62,712 nucleotides of DNA from positions 1-62,712 of the forward strand of contig NZ_PVWK01000010.1 in NCBI RefSeq assembly GCF_003003795.1, read 5' to 3'. Below are positions 54,007-62,626 of this stretch, in pieces. Numbering within the stretch: the first letter of the stretch is position 1; each line of letters starts with the position of its first letter. Source of the stretch: Stenomitos frigidus ULC18 (GTDB taxonomy: Bacteria; Cyanobacteriota; Cyanobacteriia; Leptolyngbyales; Leptolyngbyaceae). Both the position numbers and the translations under genes were made by a program. Below the pieces are notes generated by a model. That model was not told the DNA's origin and ran no database searches. It saw only the letters and a program-made list of their open reading frames with translations.

Positions 54007-54384
54007 ATGAATTCTGACACTTTTGTGCAACTGGTTCAACAAGGGTTTCGCGTGACGCTTGGCGCTACAGCCTCCTTAGTAGAAGTGCTGCAAGATTCGG
54101 AAAAGCGACATGAGAACCTCTCCAAGCTAAACCAGGAGTGGAGCGAGCTATCAGCACAATGGGCGCAAAAGGGCGAAGTGACTGAGCAAGAGGCGCGTAA
54201 CTTTGTGGATACGCTGCTTAATCAGCGGGCACAGCCATCCACGCCTTCGGGAACGACTGGTACGACAGCAACGACGCCCTCTGCTCCACCCGATATTCAG
54301 CTAGAGCTACAGGAACTAACGGCGCAAATCGTCGCGATGCGTGCTGAGCTAGAACGGATCAGAAATCAAGAAACATCCTCCTGA
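54007..54384 (+). CDS. phasin-like coiled-coil protein
   Basis: A 125-residue protein. The N-terminal amphipathic helix (FVQLVQQGFRVTLGATASLVEVLQD) is followed by EWSELSAQWAQKGEVTEQEARNFVDTLL, the pattern of the polyhydroxyalkanoate granule/phasin-related family. A T/P-rich linker (about 75-95) leads to a coiled coil (LELQELTAQIVAMRAELERIRNQ). Whether it coats granules is unknown; no PHA synthase lies nearby. Confidence 0.65.
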   Translation: MNSDTFVQLVQQGFRVTLGATASLVEVLQDSEKRHENLSKLNQEWSELSAQWAQKGEVTEQEARNFVDTLLNQRAQPSTPSGTTGTTATTPSAPPDIQLELQELTAQIVAMRAELERIRNQETSS

Positions 54385-54412
54385 CCCGCTCAAAAACCCT
54401 AGCCGTGCTCAG

Positions 54413-54634
54413 TTAGTCGTTGTCCCAATGCTCGCGACCAACTAAATCGCCGATGCGATCGCGCAGCAAAAAGTTGCAGCGTTCTAGTTCGCATTCAACG
54501 AACGCCCATTCGCGGGCAGGAATGAACTGGCAGAGAAGATAAATCGGCTGTTGACGACTAACTTTACCTTTATGGACGAGCTCGCGTGCCTCGTCTTGGA
54601 TCATATCGAGAGAATACTGTGCAGACTGAAGCAT
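54413..54634 (-). CDS. DUF4327 family protein
   Basis: A 73-residue cyanobacterial protein of DUF4327. SAQYSLDMIQDEARELVHKGKVSRQQPIY, then FIPAREWAFVECELE and LLRDRIGDLVGREHWDND match the family well. The function is unknown. ATG 54634 with AAGGGTG just upstream is chosen over a GTG six bases further out. It is convergent with the phasin-like gene. Confidence 0.9.
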   Translation of the reverse strand: MLQSAQYSLDMIQDEARELVHKGKVSRQQPIYLLCQFIPAREWAFVECELERCNFLLRDRIGDLVGREHWDND

Positions 54635-54980
54635 AATCACCCTTGATACTGGCTAATGGAGGTTTGGTGAGAAGCAAAGAGCTTGTATAGAGTGACTGAA
54701 AGTAGTTTTAGGAGTAGAAAATAGATAAAAACTGATCGTTAAATTTAGCGGAAAAAGAATGTAGTCCTCTATACCGAACTAATTTCATTTTCGCGCTAAA
54801 CCCTCTTTGATTGTATTAAGAACCGTTGAAAAAGTCATCAAACCCTAACTAATTTCCGCTGAACTCTGATCTTAGAACGCCTAGTCCTCGGTAGGTTCAG
54901 CGAGACATTGAAAACTCTGTTGCGATATATTAACAAATGTTATGTGACAGCCAGAAATTTTGAGCCACTTGGAGGTTGCC

Positions 54981-55061
54981 ATGACCGCCAAGAAGCTCTT
55001 AGTTTCCCACCTTGTGCGATTTTTTGCGTGTGATCGTCACCACATCGATTCGCTCCGATGA
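54981..55061 (+). CDS. possible 26-residue peptide ORF
   Basis: ATG 54981 with GGAGG 6 bases upstream, ending at TGA 55061. The peptide is basic and partly hydrophobic (MTAKKLLVSHLVRFFACDRH). The 3' end overlaps a hairpin: TGTGATC/GATCACA at about 55030-55067 with an inner CATCG/CGATG. The gap 54635-55320 has no other gene, so this could be a small protein or an RNA element. Confidence 0.25.
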   Translation: MTAKKLLVSHLVRFFACDRHHIDSLR

Positions 55062-55106
55062 TCACAAACGGCTCGTATCACCGCTGCGCTCCTAACCCTT
55101 CACTGT

Positions 55107-55142
55107 TGTCTCACCAGATGAAAATGTCTCACCAGATGAAAA
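55107..55142. repeat. 18-bp perfect tandem duplication
   Basis: TGTCTCACCAGATGAAAA occurs twice head to tail (55107-55124, 55125-55142) about 180 bases before the oxidoreductase gene. Confidence 0.85.
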
Positions 55143-55320
55143 CACTTGTCGGTGGCCCTTTCTGAAAAAAAGGTGCCGCTTGGTAGAGGGCAGGTTTTGC
55201 CAGCGTCAGCGTCTTTGCCTCCATCCGATCGCTTTGGTGTCAAACCGGCCCCTACCCAAGGGTAAATTTTCCTTGGAAATCTCCTAAAGTAAGACATATT
55301 GTGAACTTGAGAGATATCCT

Positions 55321-56319
55321 GTGAAAGCGGCTTTGATGACGGCTCCTGGAGAACCAGACGTTTTGCAGCTAGGCGAAGTGCTGGAGCCAACGATTCAGCA
55401 AGAGACAGAAGTCTTAGTGCGCCTGAAAGCAGCTGGAGTGAACCCGATCGACACGAAGCTGCGGCGACGAGGCACCTTTTTCCCCGATCGCCTGCCTGCC
55501 ATTTTGGGCTGTGATGGCGCTGGCATTGTCGAAGCCGTGGGCGCGTCAGTGCGCCAGTTTCAACCAGGAGACGAGGTCTATTTCTGCAATGGTGGTCTGG
55601 GTGGGCATCCCGGCAACTATGCAGAATGGGCGATCGTGGATGCCCGCTTTGCCGCTCACAAACCCACCACGATGAGCTTTGCTGAAGCAGCTGCCGCACC
55701 TCTAGTGCTCATTACGGCATGGGAAGCGTTATTCGATCGTGCGAGGCTCCAGGCAGGACAACGTGTGCTCATTCATGCAGGGGCTGGTGGTGTCGGGCAT
55801 GTCGCCATTCAGCTAGCAAAATGGCGCGGTGCTGAAGTTTGTACCACCGTCAGCACAGAAGCCAAAGCAGTGTTTGTACGCGATCGAGGTGCGAGTCAAG
55901 TCCTTTTTTACAAAGACACAGAGGTTGCACAGGCCGTCATGAATTGGACACATGGACAGGGCGTGGATGTTGCCTTTGACACAGTTGGTGGGGCTGCGCT
56001 CGGTCAATCCTTTGCTGCCACGAAATTTTACGGCGACATTGTGACCATTCTCGATGCTGATCCCGCTACCAACTGGAAACTGGCGCGCACCCGCAACCAG
56101 CGTGTGAGTTTTGAGCTGATGCTACTGCCGATGCTGCAGGGCTTAATGGCAGTGCAGCAGTCGCAGGCAGCTATTTTGCAGCAGTGTGCCGAGTTAATTG
56201 ATGCAGGACACCTCAAGCTGCACGTGGGTCAGACCTTTCCCCTTGCTGAAGCAGCAGCAGCACATCAGGCGATCGAATCTGGTTCAACGACAGGCAAGCT
56301 CGTCTTGGTGATGGATTAG
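55321..56319 (+). CDS. NADPH quinone oxidoreductase-like MDR protein
   Basis: A 332-residue medium-chain dehydrogenase/reductase. The N-terminal GroES-like fold has AAGVNPIDTKLRRRG and LGCDGAGIVEAVG; the nucleotide site is VLIHAGAGGVGHVAIQLAK. Catalytic zinc ligands of alcohol dehydrogenases are absent, which fits the quinone reductase/zeta-crystallin group. It probably reduces quinones or enones with NADPH. The start is GTG at 55321 (MKAALMTAPGEP). Confidence 0.9.
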   Translation: MKAALMTAPGEPDVLQLGEVLEPTIQQETEVLVRLKAAGVNPIDTKLRRRGTFFPDRLPAILGCDGAGIVEAVGASVRQFQPGDEVYFCNGGLGGHPGNYAEWAIVDARFAAHKPTTMSFAEAAAAPLVLITAWEALFDRARLQAGQRVLIHAGAGGVGHVAIQLAKWRGAEVCTTVSTEAKAVFVRDRGASQVLFYKDTEVAQAVMNWTHGQGVDVAFDTVGGAALGQSFAATKFYGDIVTILDADPATNWKLARTRNQRVSFELMLLPMLQGLMAVQQSQAAILQQCAELIDAGHLKLHVGQTFPLAEAAAAHQAIESGSTTGKLVLVMD

Positions 56320-56330
56320 TGAGGCGGGGA

Positions 56331-56430
56331 AAGCGGTCAGCGGTTAGCTATCAGCGGTCAACTATCAGCCATCAGCCATCAGCTAGGAATACAATACTGA
56401 CCACTGACTCCTGACTCCTCACTTCTAACC
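56331..56430. repeat. 7-bp repeat cluster
   Basis: Degenerate GGTCAGC, CTATCAG, CCATCAG, CTGACCA and CTGACTC units after the oxidoreductase stop, of the same family as the array at 2309. The rest of 56320-56613 shows no gene. Confidence 0.7.
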
Positions 56431-56613
56431 ACTCCCAAACCGATAATTCAACATTCTGTCCTGATGGTCGAGCGAAGTACCGTATTGGGTAGTAGTTCCT
56501 GTGAATCCTCGATCGCCTGCGGATGAGCGCTGTTGTTTAACGCGTCCTTAGTTTGCTGCGCATGCCTTTAGTCGCGCTACCAGACACTCAAGCCCCATTA
56601 TTGAACTAAGTTT

Positions 56614-57765
56614 ATGCGTATCCCCATGACAACAACTGCAACAACCGTTGTTTGTAGCACGTTGGCTACGTTTGCTTTGTATCACGGTTGTGCTGCACTC
56701 TTCCCCCATCTGTTCCATCCCGATGATGACTCAGCATCCGATGCTAAGAAGGATGCTACGAAAGCAGAGCCGGCAAAGACACCTACTAACAGTGCGATCG
56801 CGGCTCCTGAAACCCTGCCGTTAGCAACGATTGATGGTCGCACCAGTGCGCTTGCAAAAGCTAGACAAACCGCAGCAGAGGCTGGTCGTACCGCTTCTTT
56901 AAGGAATTTACCAATGGTTAATGTGCCGCCAACGATGCGATCACTGCCAACTCGGTTAAACCGTCCGAGCTTTGACAACGGAGCCATGCAGAATGCTCCT
57001 GGCATGGCGCTATCTGATGCAGACGATCAGAAGAAAGCAGACATGCTCGAGCAGAGCAGACTGCGGGTTGGCAGCACTCAATCATTACCCTTCACGTCCG
57101 TCAACACGCCACTATCCGATCTCAAAGGGCACTGGGCTCAAAGCTTTATCGAGTCGTTAGCGGCAAAGGGCGTTGTACGAGGCTTTCATGATGGCAGCTT
57201 TCGTCCTGATGAGAGTGTAACAGCGGGTCAGTTTGCCTTGATGACGCAGAAAGCCTTCACAACATCGCCGGTCTCTTACAGAGAGTTGCAACAGCTTCAC
57301 CCCGATCGCACTCCCACACGTGCCGATGCAGCGGCTTTCATTTACCAGGCGCTCGCAACAGGACAATCAGCACCGTTAACGATGGCCGTCCAAGTGAGTG
57401 GCGCGGTGCCCCGTCCTGGGATCTATACTGTTGCCAACGGTAGCCGAGTCGATTCGCCGGCAGATGCTGGTGTGCCAACCGTGAGTCGCGCGATTCAACG
57501 AGCCGGTGGGGCGTTAGACGGTGCTGATCTGCGTCAAGTACAAATCCATCGGATTAGTGAGACATCCGCCAGACAAGTCATCAATGTGGATGTTCGGCAA
57601 TTGCTTGAGAAGGGCGATCGTAGCCGCGATATTGTCCTTCAGCAAGGTGACAAACTCTTCATCCCTCCCGCTACTGCGGCTGCGGCTGTTACCAGCAATC
57701 CGAAAACGGCAGCAGTGCCAACGCCAGAACGGGCTGTCAGCTTAGTGGAAGGTACAAAAAATTAG
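56614..57765 (+). CDS. SLH-domain protein with SLBB-like C-terminal domain
   Basis: A 383-residue protein. The N-terminus has one hydrophobic segment (ATTVVCSTLATFALYHGCAALF), likely a signal anchor. A low-complexity A/T/S/P linker follows. The SLH unit is SDLKGHWAQSFIESLAAKGVVRGFHDGSFRPDESVTAGQFALM (about 165-210), and THA-like residues TRADAAAFIYQAL complete it. The SLBB-like beta-grasp domain is AVQVSGAVPRPGIYTVANG to ILQQGDKLFIPP (about 260-355), the form found in polysaccharide-export proteins such as Wza. It may tie an exopolysaccharide or envelope structure to the cell wall. Confidence 0.85.
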   Translation: MRIPMTTTATTVVCSTLATFALYHGCAALFPHLFHPDDDSASDAKKDATKAEPAKTPTNSAIAAPETLPLATIDGRTSALAKARQTAAEAGRTASLRNLPMVNVPPTMRSLPTRLNRPSFDNGAMQNAPGMALSDADDQKKADMLEQSRLRVGSTQSLPFTSVNTPLSDLKGHWAQSFIESLAAKGVVRGFHDGSFRPDESVTAGQFALMTQKAFTTSPVSYRELQQLHPDRTPTRADAAAFIYQALATGQSAPLTMAVQVSGAVPRPGIYTVANGSRVDSPADAGVPTVSRAIQRAGGALDGADLRQVQIHRISETSARQVINVDVRQLLEKGDRSRDIVLQQGDKLFIPPATAAAAVTSNPKTAAVPTPERAVSLVEGTKN

Positions 57766-57877
57766 CCGTCAGCGGTCGGCCGTGCGTGGTCAGCCAGCTA
57801 TCAAGCTTCTCGGTCTGAGGCCTTACTCCATGCCTAGAACCATATTCTGTGCTGACGGCTGATCGCTTATAGCCCCC

Positions 57878-58777
57878 CTACTCTGGCTCCTTCCCCAATG
57901 AACCATCACTAGCCTCATCCGCAGGCAAGTAAGGCAACACCCGATCGCAGCAAAAAAGCGTCCCCGCTGCCACACAAATGGGGACAGCTAGCAAGCTGAT
58001 CAAGGGGATACTGACCAGCACCAGGCAAGCCCAGCTAAAAGTGGCACTGGCAGGGAGCGATCGCGCAAACACCCCTAATTTTTGACGAAAGCTCAGGCGA
58101 CGACGTTCTAATGGCGCATCGAGGAAATCTAACCCAACCATTAGCGCTGCTAGTGCGACACCGCCTACGCTGGCGATCGTCGTGCCAAGAGGTGGTAGAA
58201 AATTGAGCACCAAAAACGGTAGCCCAAACACGATCAGTAGTACCAATTTTTTCAGCTGAAAAGTAAGGGCTCGCCAGATGTCTTGTAGGGCGCGGTTAAA
58301 GCTTGGTGAACCATTAGGCAGCTGCCCTCGACGTAGCCGTTCTGTTTGCTCTGCCAGATTGCCGTACCAGGGCGCTCCCAAAATGGCACCAAACTGCACT
58401 AGCAGTAACCCCGTGAGGACAAAAAGCGCGATCGCCATCAGAAAGCGTAGTACATCGTCAAAGAACGTGGCTCCTGTGGGCAACCAGGTCAAAAGACGGG
58501 AGGCCCAGGACGGCAAACTGGCAACCCATTGTGCCAACCAGACTGGTACACCAGACGCCCATTGATCAATGCCTCGCCAGCCAGGGAGCAGTAAACCTGC
58601 GTACAAGACCGCCCCAATGACCAGGTTGACCAGAATGGGGATCACGACACAACCCCATAACTGAGAATGCTTGCGAATAAACAGCAAGGCTTGGAGTGGA
58701 TAGGTTGCCCCAGCAACAACGCCAACAGGCAAAGCACCGACTTGGCGGATAATTTCAGAATCTGACTCTTCTGTCAT
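57878..58777 (-). CDS. EI24 (CysZ-like) membrane protein
   Basis: About 299 residues with about six hydrophobic segments (for example LWGCVVIPILVNLVIGAVLYAGLLL and FLMAIALFVLTGLLLVQFGAI). The conserved FGAILGAPWYGNLAEQTER and VGLDFLDAPLERRRLSFRQKL match EI24/CysZ-like proteins, whose bacterial members include the sulfate permease CysZ. Substrate not proven. ATG 58777 (MTEESDSEII) is preferred to the longer frame to 58861. Confidence 0.85.
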   Translation of the reverse strand: MTEESDSEIIRQVGALPVGVVAGATYPLQALLFIRKHSQLWGCVVIPILVNLVIGAVLYAGLLLPGWRGIDQWASGVPVWLAQWVASLPSWASRLLTWLPTGATFFDDVLRFLMAIALFVLTGLLLVQFGAILGAPWYGNLAEQTERLRRGQLPNGSPSFNRALQDIWRALTFQLKKLVLLIVFGLPFLVLNFLPPLGTTIASVGGVALAALMVGLDFLDAPLERRRLSFRQKLGVFARSLPASATFSWACLVLVSIPLISLLAVPICVAAGTLFCCDRVLPYLPADEASDGSLGKEPE

Positions 58778-59117
58778 GGTGTCTTTTGCAACCGTTCCAT
58801 AGAAAGGCGAACTGGACGTTGAAACGATCGCGATCGCTGTGTTGGCTAGAGCCAGGTACAAGAGCCGCTAGAAACCGTTGCACCCATCACCAGTCTAGCC
58901 AGAGAGTCGCCACAACGTTGTATGCCTGTATTACACGCTGTCAACAAGCCTTAGTCTGATCTAGTCAACGAGACCCATGTGTTAGGTCTCTCTCCATAGA
59001 ACCATGTCAAGCGAATGTAGACTTTTCTAAGATGATGCGAACAGGAAAAGCAAAGATGCTCTTTTGTCAACTGCTTGTAACTGTTGTTTATATTCGCACT
59101 TCTCTGTAAGGTCACTC
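58778..59117. other. divergent intergenic region, no gene seen
   Basis: About 340 bases between two divergent genes. No terminator or repeat is obvious; promoters for both genes should be here. Confidence 0.35.
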
Positions 59118-59357
59118 ATGAACGATAAACAGGCGATTCAATGTCATCCTTTCTTAGGTAGCTTAAGGCAAGGCATCTGGCTGCTGGGTATTTCTTCCTG
59201 GGTGTTCGGGATTACCGATCGCAGCATTGCGTCTTTCTCAGATGGCTATCTCTCCGCTATAGACATCATGCAACTGTTTACAGCCTCTTTTTTCTTTGTT
59301 AGCTGGCTCTTTCTCAAACCAACTCGCCAGCTTACGGTCAGCGAAAGCAACGATTAA
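59118..59357 (+). CDS. small two-helix membrane protein
   Basis: A 79-residue ORF from ATG 59118. GIWLLGISSWVFGI and IMQLFTASFFFVSWLFL are the two likely helices, with polar ends (NDKQAIQCHPF, TRQLTVSESND). AAGG precedes the ATG. No family is recognised. The longer frame from 59064 adds a cysteine-rich N-terminus that looks non-coding. Confidence 0.5.
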   Translation: MNDKQAIQCHPFLGSLRQGIWLLGISSWVFGITDRSIASFSDGYLSAIDIMQLFTASFFFVSWLFLKPTRQLTVSESND

Positions 59358-59472
59358 GTCGGTAGGCAACGCCGATCGTCAGTTCATGTTTGTTGCCACT
59401 TGAAGTGGCATGACCGGATCGCCAGGACTCGCTGCAAGCTTTGCAGTGTGGAAAAAGCGTCTGTTAACCTCG

Positions 59473-60465
59473 CTAATCCTGTTCAAAGACTTGACCAAGC
59501 GCGGCTGGCGGAGTGCTATGAATCGTTTGTGTCGCTGCATGGCTTAAGGTTGGTGGGAGCAGTTTCAAAAGCCTCTCTAGCCATTCGCTGGAGGTTAGCA
59601 CTAAAAACAGAATCATCAGCACAAAGGGCGCAACCGTGAAAACCTGCGTGGGAATATCTGGAATAGCACTTTGAGCAACATTTGCCATAGATTGCAAGAT
59701 GCCGAAGAGGTAACAACTGACAGCCACCCTGAGTGGATTCCAGCCACCAAAAATGACGATCGCCAGCGCAATCCAACCGTAACCGCCTGTATGACGATGG
59801 CTCCAGCCTGCTTTAAAGTCCAGGGCAAAGGCGGCTCCCGCAATCCCCATCAGGGCACCACCAAACACCGTGTAGAAATAGCGCATCAAGATTACATTCG
59901 TACCTCTGGCAAAGGCGGCCGCCGGCTGTTCACCGATCGCCCGCAACATTAATCCAGCACGGGTGCGATAAAAGTAGACCCAGGCCAGCGCAATAAGCGC
60001 AAAGCTAGAGTACACCAGTAAATCGCTCTGGAACAGCAGTTTGCCGATGATCGGGATATCCTGCAAAAGCGGGATGTTCAAGCTGGGCACTGTCGGCCCA
60101 GGAATGCGGACAAAGGCATTGCCCAAAAACGACGACAGATCGGCACACAGCAGCGCCAGCACAAAGCCGATCGCTACCTGAGACTGCTTCAACGTCAGCG
60201 CACCAAAGGCAACAATAAACGCGATCGCGGCTCCCACCAGGGCAGCACTACCAAAGCCCAACAGCAAACTCAGCGTATTGCCCAGTCCTTCCGTCGTTTT
60301 AGCGACTGCAAACCCAACCATTGCCGCCAGCATGATTGTGCCCTCGGCGGAGAGATTAATGACTCCTGCTCGCTCGGTTACGGTTTCACCAATGCATGCA
60401 AAGACAAGCGGTGTTGCAGTGGCGATCGCGGTGGCGAGAATGGCGATGATTTGATCGGTGTCCAT
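59473..60465 (-). CDS. BMP-type nucleoside ABC transporter permease (NupQ-like)
   Basis: A 330-residue permease with about nine helices. The N-terminus is ATPLVFACIGETVTERAGVINLSAEGTIMLAAM, the signature of the YufQ/NupQ branch of the BmpA-dependent ABC family. EQPAAAFARGTNVILMRYFYTVFGGALMG is the coupling loop. It would pair with the NupP-like permease encoded upstream at 60599-61681. The gap between them holds a long inverted repeat. The ATP-binding and BMP lipoprotein genes are not in the window. Confidence 0.92.
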   Translation of the reverse strand: MDTDQIIAILATAIATATPLVFACIGETVTERAGVINLSAEGTIMLAAMVGFAVAKTTEGLGNTLSLLLGFGSAALVGAAIAFIVAFGALTLKQSQVAIGFVLALLCADLSSFLGNAFVRIPGPTVPSLNIPLLQDIPIIGKLLFQSDLLVYSSFALIALAWVYFYRTRAGLMLRAIGEQPAAAFARGTNVILMRYFYTVFGGALMGIAGAAFALDFKAGWSHRHTGGYGWIALAIVIFGGWNPLRVAVSCYLFGILQSMANVAQSAIPDIPTQVFTVAPFVLMILFLVLTSSEWLERLLKLLPPTLSHAATQTIHSTPPAALGQVFEQD

Positions 60466-60510
60466 GAGGGAAAGGATTAAGGATAAGAGAGTTTTGAGTT
60501 GAACCCGTTT

Positions 60511-60597
60511 TTAGTGGTTGGTTTTTAGTTGTTATTTCATGGGCAATGCCTGTCTTCTGCCTCCTTCTAACAACCAAAAACTAAAAACCAACAACTG
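60511..60597. repeat. long inverted repeat between permease genes
   Basis: GTTGGTTTTTAG (60517-60528) and CTAAAAACCAAC (60581-60592) pair perfectly, and the adjacent TTGTTA/TAACAA can extend the stem with a small bulge. The loop is about 50 bases. It could be a transcript hairpin between the two permease genes. Confidence 0.65.
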
Positions 60598-60598
60598 T

Positions 60599-61681
60599 CT
60601 ACCCCTTCACTCCTAATTGCTCAGTGGGCGATATCACCTGGGGTTGGGGCTTACCAGAACTGGAATCGGCGGGTTTGCGATCGCTCAAGCCCCGACCGAG
60701 AAGCACAAACAGCACCAACATGCCTTGAATCACGCCTGCTAGAGACGATTCCAGGTTGAGCGATAGCGGTAATTGCAGACTGCCGATATTAAGAGCGCTG
60801 AAGAAAAAGGAAACAGGCAAGATCAACCAGGCGTTGAAGCCGACCAGCATGGCAATCAGCAATGCCAGATAGCCAAGGTTGCTGGAGATGCTGGGAATCA
60901 GGCGATGGAAGACGGCAAGCACTTGCAAGGCTCCGGCGATGCCTGCAAACGCACCACAGATGGCAAACGCGCTGAGCAACTGCCGCACGGAAGGGATGCC
61001 CAACACGTAGGACGCTCTTAGATTTTGTCCCACAGCACGAAGCTGCAAGCCAAAATAGGTGCCGCGCATCACCACGATCGTTAAAGCCAGGATTGCGATC
61101 GCCACCAGCAGCGAAACCGGACTGGCTTCGGTGTTGCCGATGGTTGGCAACCAAAGAGAGTCCTTAAACTGCTCGGTGCCGCTCATAGACGCAACCCCTT
61201 CTCGTTTCCAGGGGCCAAAAATGAGATACAGGACAAGCCCCTGCGCTGCAAAGTTGAGCCCTAAGCCAGCAAAAATTTCGTTGATGCGACCGTAAACGTT
61301 CAAGATGCCTGCCAGCAAACCCCACAGCACACCACCTAGCGCACCAATCACGATCGCCAGTAGCATCACCAACGGAGCCGGAAGCACCTCTTGCCATAAG
61401 CGGATGGCAAAGGTCGCTGCGATCGCCCCTGCCACAATTTCCCCTTCAATCCCCAGGTTGTACAGCCCAGCCGTGAACGTAAACAGCAATCCACTGGTAC
61501 ACAGCAACAGTGGAGCTAACGTTGCAATCACCCGCGCAAACTGATCCGGTGTACCAAACGCGCCTGACCACATGCTGCTGACCACTTGAACCGGAGAGGC
61601 TCCGACCAAAGCAATGATGACAGCAAGAAAAATAAGGGAAAGGACGATCGAACCAAGCTGGTAATAGAGCGTTTTAGACAT
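60599..61681 (-). CDS. BMP-type nucleoside ABC transporter permease (NupP-like)
   Basis: About 360 residues with about nine helices. PLLLCTSGLLFTFTAGLYNLGIEGEIVAGAIAA is the counterpart of the NupQ signature; GLNFAAQGLVLYLIFGPWKREGVASMSGTEQF is typical of NupP/YufP. RAVGQNLRASYVLGI is the coupling loop. ATG 61681 (MSKTLYYQ) is preferred to the frame start 24 bases upstream. Together with 59473-60465 it forms a heterodimeric permease for nucleosides or similar solutes. Confidence 0.92.
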   Translation of the reverse strand: MSKTLYYQLGSIVLSLIFLAVIIALVGASPVQVVSSMWSGAFGTPDQFARVIATLAPLLLCTSGLLFTFTAGLYNLGIEGEIVAGAIAATFAIRLWQEVLPAPLVMLLAIVIGALGGVLWGLLAGILNVYGRINEIFAGLGLNFAAQGLVLYLIFGPWKREGVASMSGTEQFKDSLWLPTIGNTEASPVSLLVAIAILALTIVVMRGTYFGLQLRAVGQNLRASYVLGIPSVRQLLSAFAICGAFAGIAGALQVLAVFHRLIPSISSNLGYLALLIAMLVGFNAWLILPVSFFFSALNIGSLQLPLSLNLESSLAGVIQGMLVLFVLLGRGLSDRKPADSSSGKPQPQVISPTEQLGVKG

Positions 61682-62000
61682 TAGTGATTCGTGGGCGTAA
61701 CGCAATAGCTGTAGAAGTAGGCATAACCTTTAGTAGTTCTGCTTGGCTTTCGATATGTAAAATTCTACCGTCTTGGCAATGTTACATGATCCAATCGTGG
61801 CCCGGTGGGCAATCGTGGCTCGTGAACATTTGACCGCGCTTAACCCAAGTGATGGAAAGAATGGCGATGGTATGAGAAAACGGGCGATCGCGCTGATATT
61901 GTTGGGTTTGCGTCAAGCAATACTTGACAGACAAGTACTTGGAAGGCTCAACCCACCACCAATGGCGGAGGGGCGATCGCGCGTTACATCGAAGTAGTGA
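61682..62000. other. intergenic, doubtful ORF only
   Basis: A 74-codon plus-strand frame (61773-61997) exists but has weak start context and no recognisable family. The promoter of the permease genes should lie at its left end. I treat the stretch as non-coding. Confidence 0.35.
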
Positions 62001-62409
62001 TCATCCTGCTAGAAAATCCGCTGGTGTGACGATCTCAATCCCTTGAAAAGGGTGAAGTACCAACAGATCTTTGTTGCTGCTTAAAATGCAGGTTGCTTGA
62101 CCATCCATCGCTAATTCAAGAAACTTGTTATCTTTTGGGTCACGGCAGGCTGTGATTGACTGGGTAATCTCGACCATTTCAACAACTGGTAACAAATTAG
62201 TTAGAAAGGCTGTGCGTAATTCATTGGCATAAACATTGGTCGAAGCGAGGTCTACTGAACACATCTCGCAGTTTTGCCCAAACAGGCGCAGACATGAGAA
62301 TTTGTCCGTCTACTGCTGCTCGATTGAATGCTTGCCGCGCAATGGAACCTTTAAACAAAGCCGCACTCACTAACACGTTGGAATCGAGAACAAATTTTAA
62401 TTTATTCAT
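62001..62409 (-). pseudogene. PIN-domain toxin gene split by a frameshift
   Basis: The first frame (62409 to 62221) encodes KFVLDSNVLVSAALFKGS, SAPVWAKLRDVFSRPRFDQ and then stops. A second frame (to 62001) resumes with ANELRTAFLTNLLPVVEMVEITQS, DPKDNKFLELAMDGQATCIL and SNKDLLVLHPFQGIEI. Joined, they give one PIN-family toxin with the first Asp (LDSNV) and later acidic sites (RDPKDNKFLELA, SSNKDLL). The join lies near 62240-62250; one base lost or gained there explains it. Either a real null allele, recoding, or a sequence error. The start overlaps the antitoxin gene's end by 8 bases. Confidence 0.75.
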
Positions 62410-62626
62410 CCAAAATGGACTGTAGAGTCTCTAGGGTTAAGCCGTTGGCTTCAGCAGCATCACTCATTTGATCCATTGTGGCTTGCAACGTTGTTAGGTT
62501 CATGGCGCGTTTCAGCCAAAGACTAACCAGGACTTGGATTTGCTGCTGTTGCGCTGGTTGCGCTGGTTGCGCTGACTGAAAAGCTCTGGCAATGTCAGCA
62601 TTGACCTGAATTGAGCTCGGCTCCAT
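62402..62626 (-). CDS. antitoxin partner of the PIN toxin
   Basis: A 74-residue protein: MEPSSIQVNADIARAFQSA, a Q/P/A-rich run (AQPAQPAQQQQ), then LVSLWLKRAMNLTTLQATMDQMSDAAEANGLT and LQSILDE. The length and its overlap with the PIN gene (ATGAATAA shared) are typical of toxin-antitoxin operons. A strong GAGGAGG lies 4-5 bases before ATG 62626, so the longer frame to 62698 is rejected. Its family is not certain. Confidence 0.7.
   Translation of the reverse strand: MEPSSIQVNADIARAFQSAQPAQPAQQQQIQVLVSLWLKRAMNLTTLQATMDQMSDAAEANGLTLETLQSILDE

Noticed and set aside
55100-55699. 199-codon minus frame
   Set aside because: It overlaps the start of the oxidoreductase gene, is rich in Arg and Ser, and has no recognisable domain. 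A shadow of the real gene and of the repeat.
61773-61997. 74-codon plus frame
   Set aside because: Weak start context and no family recognised. Kept as doubtful intergenic sequence.
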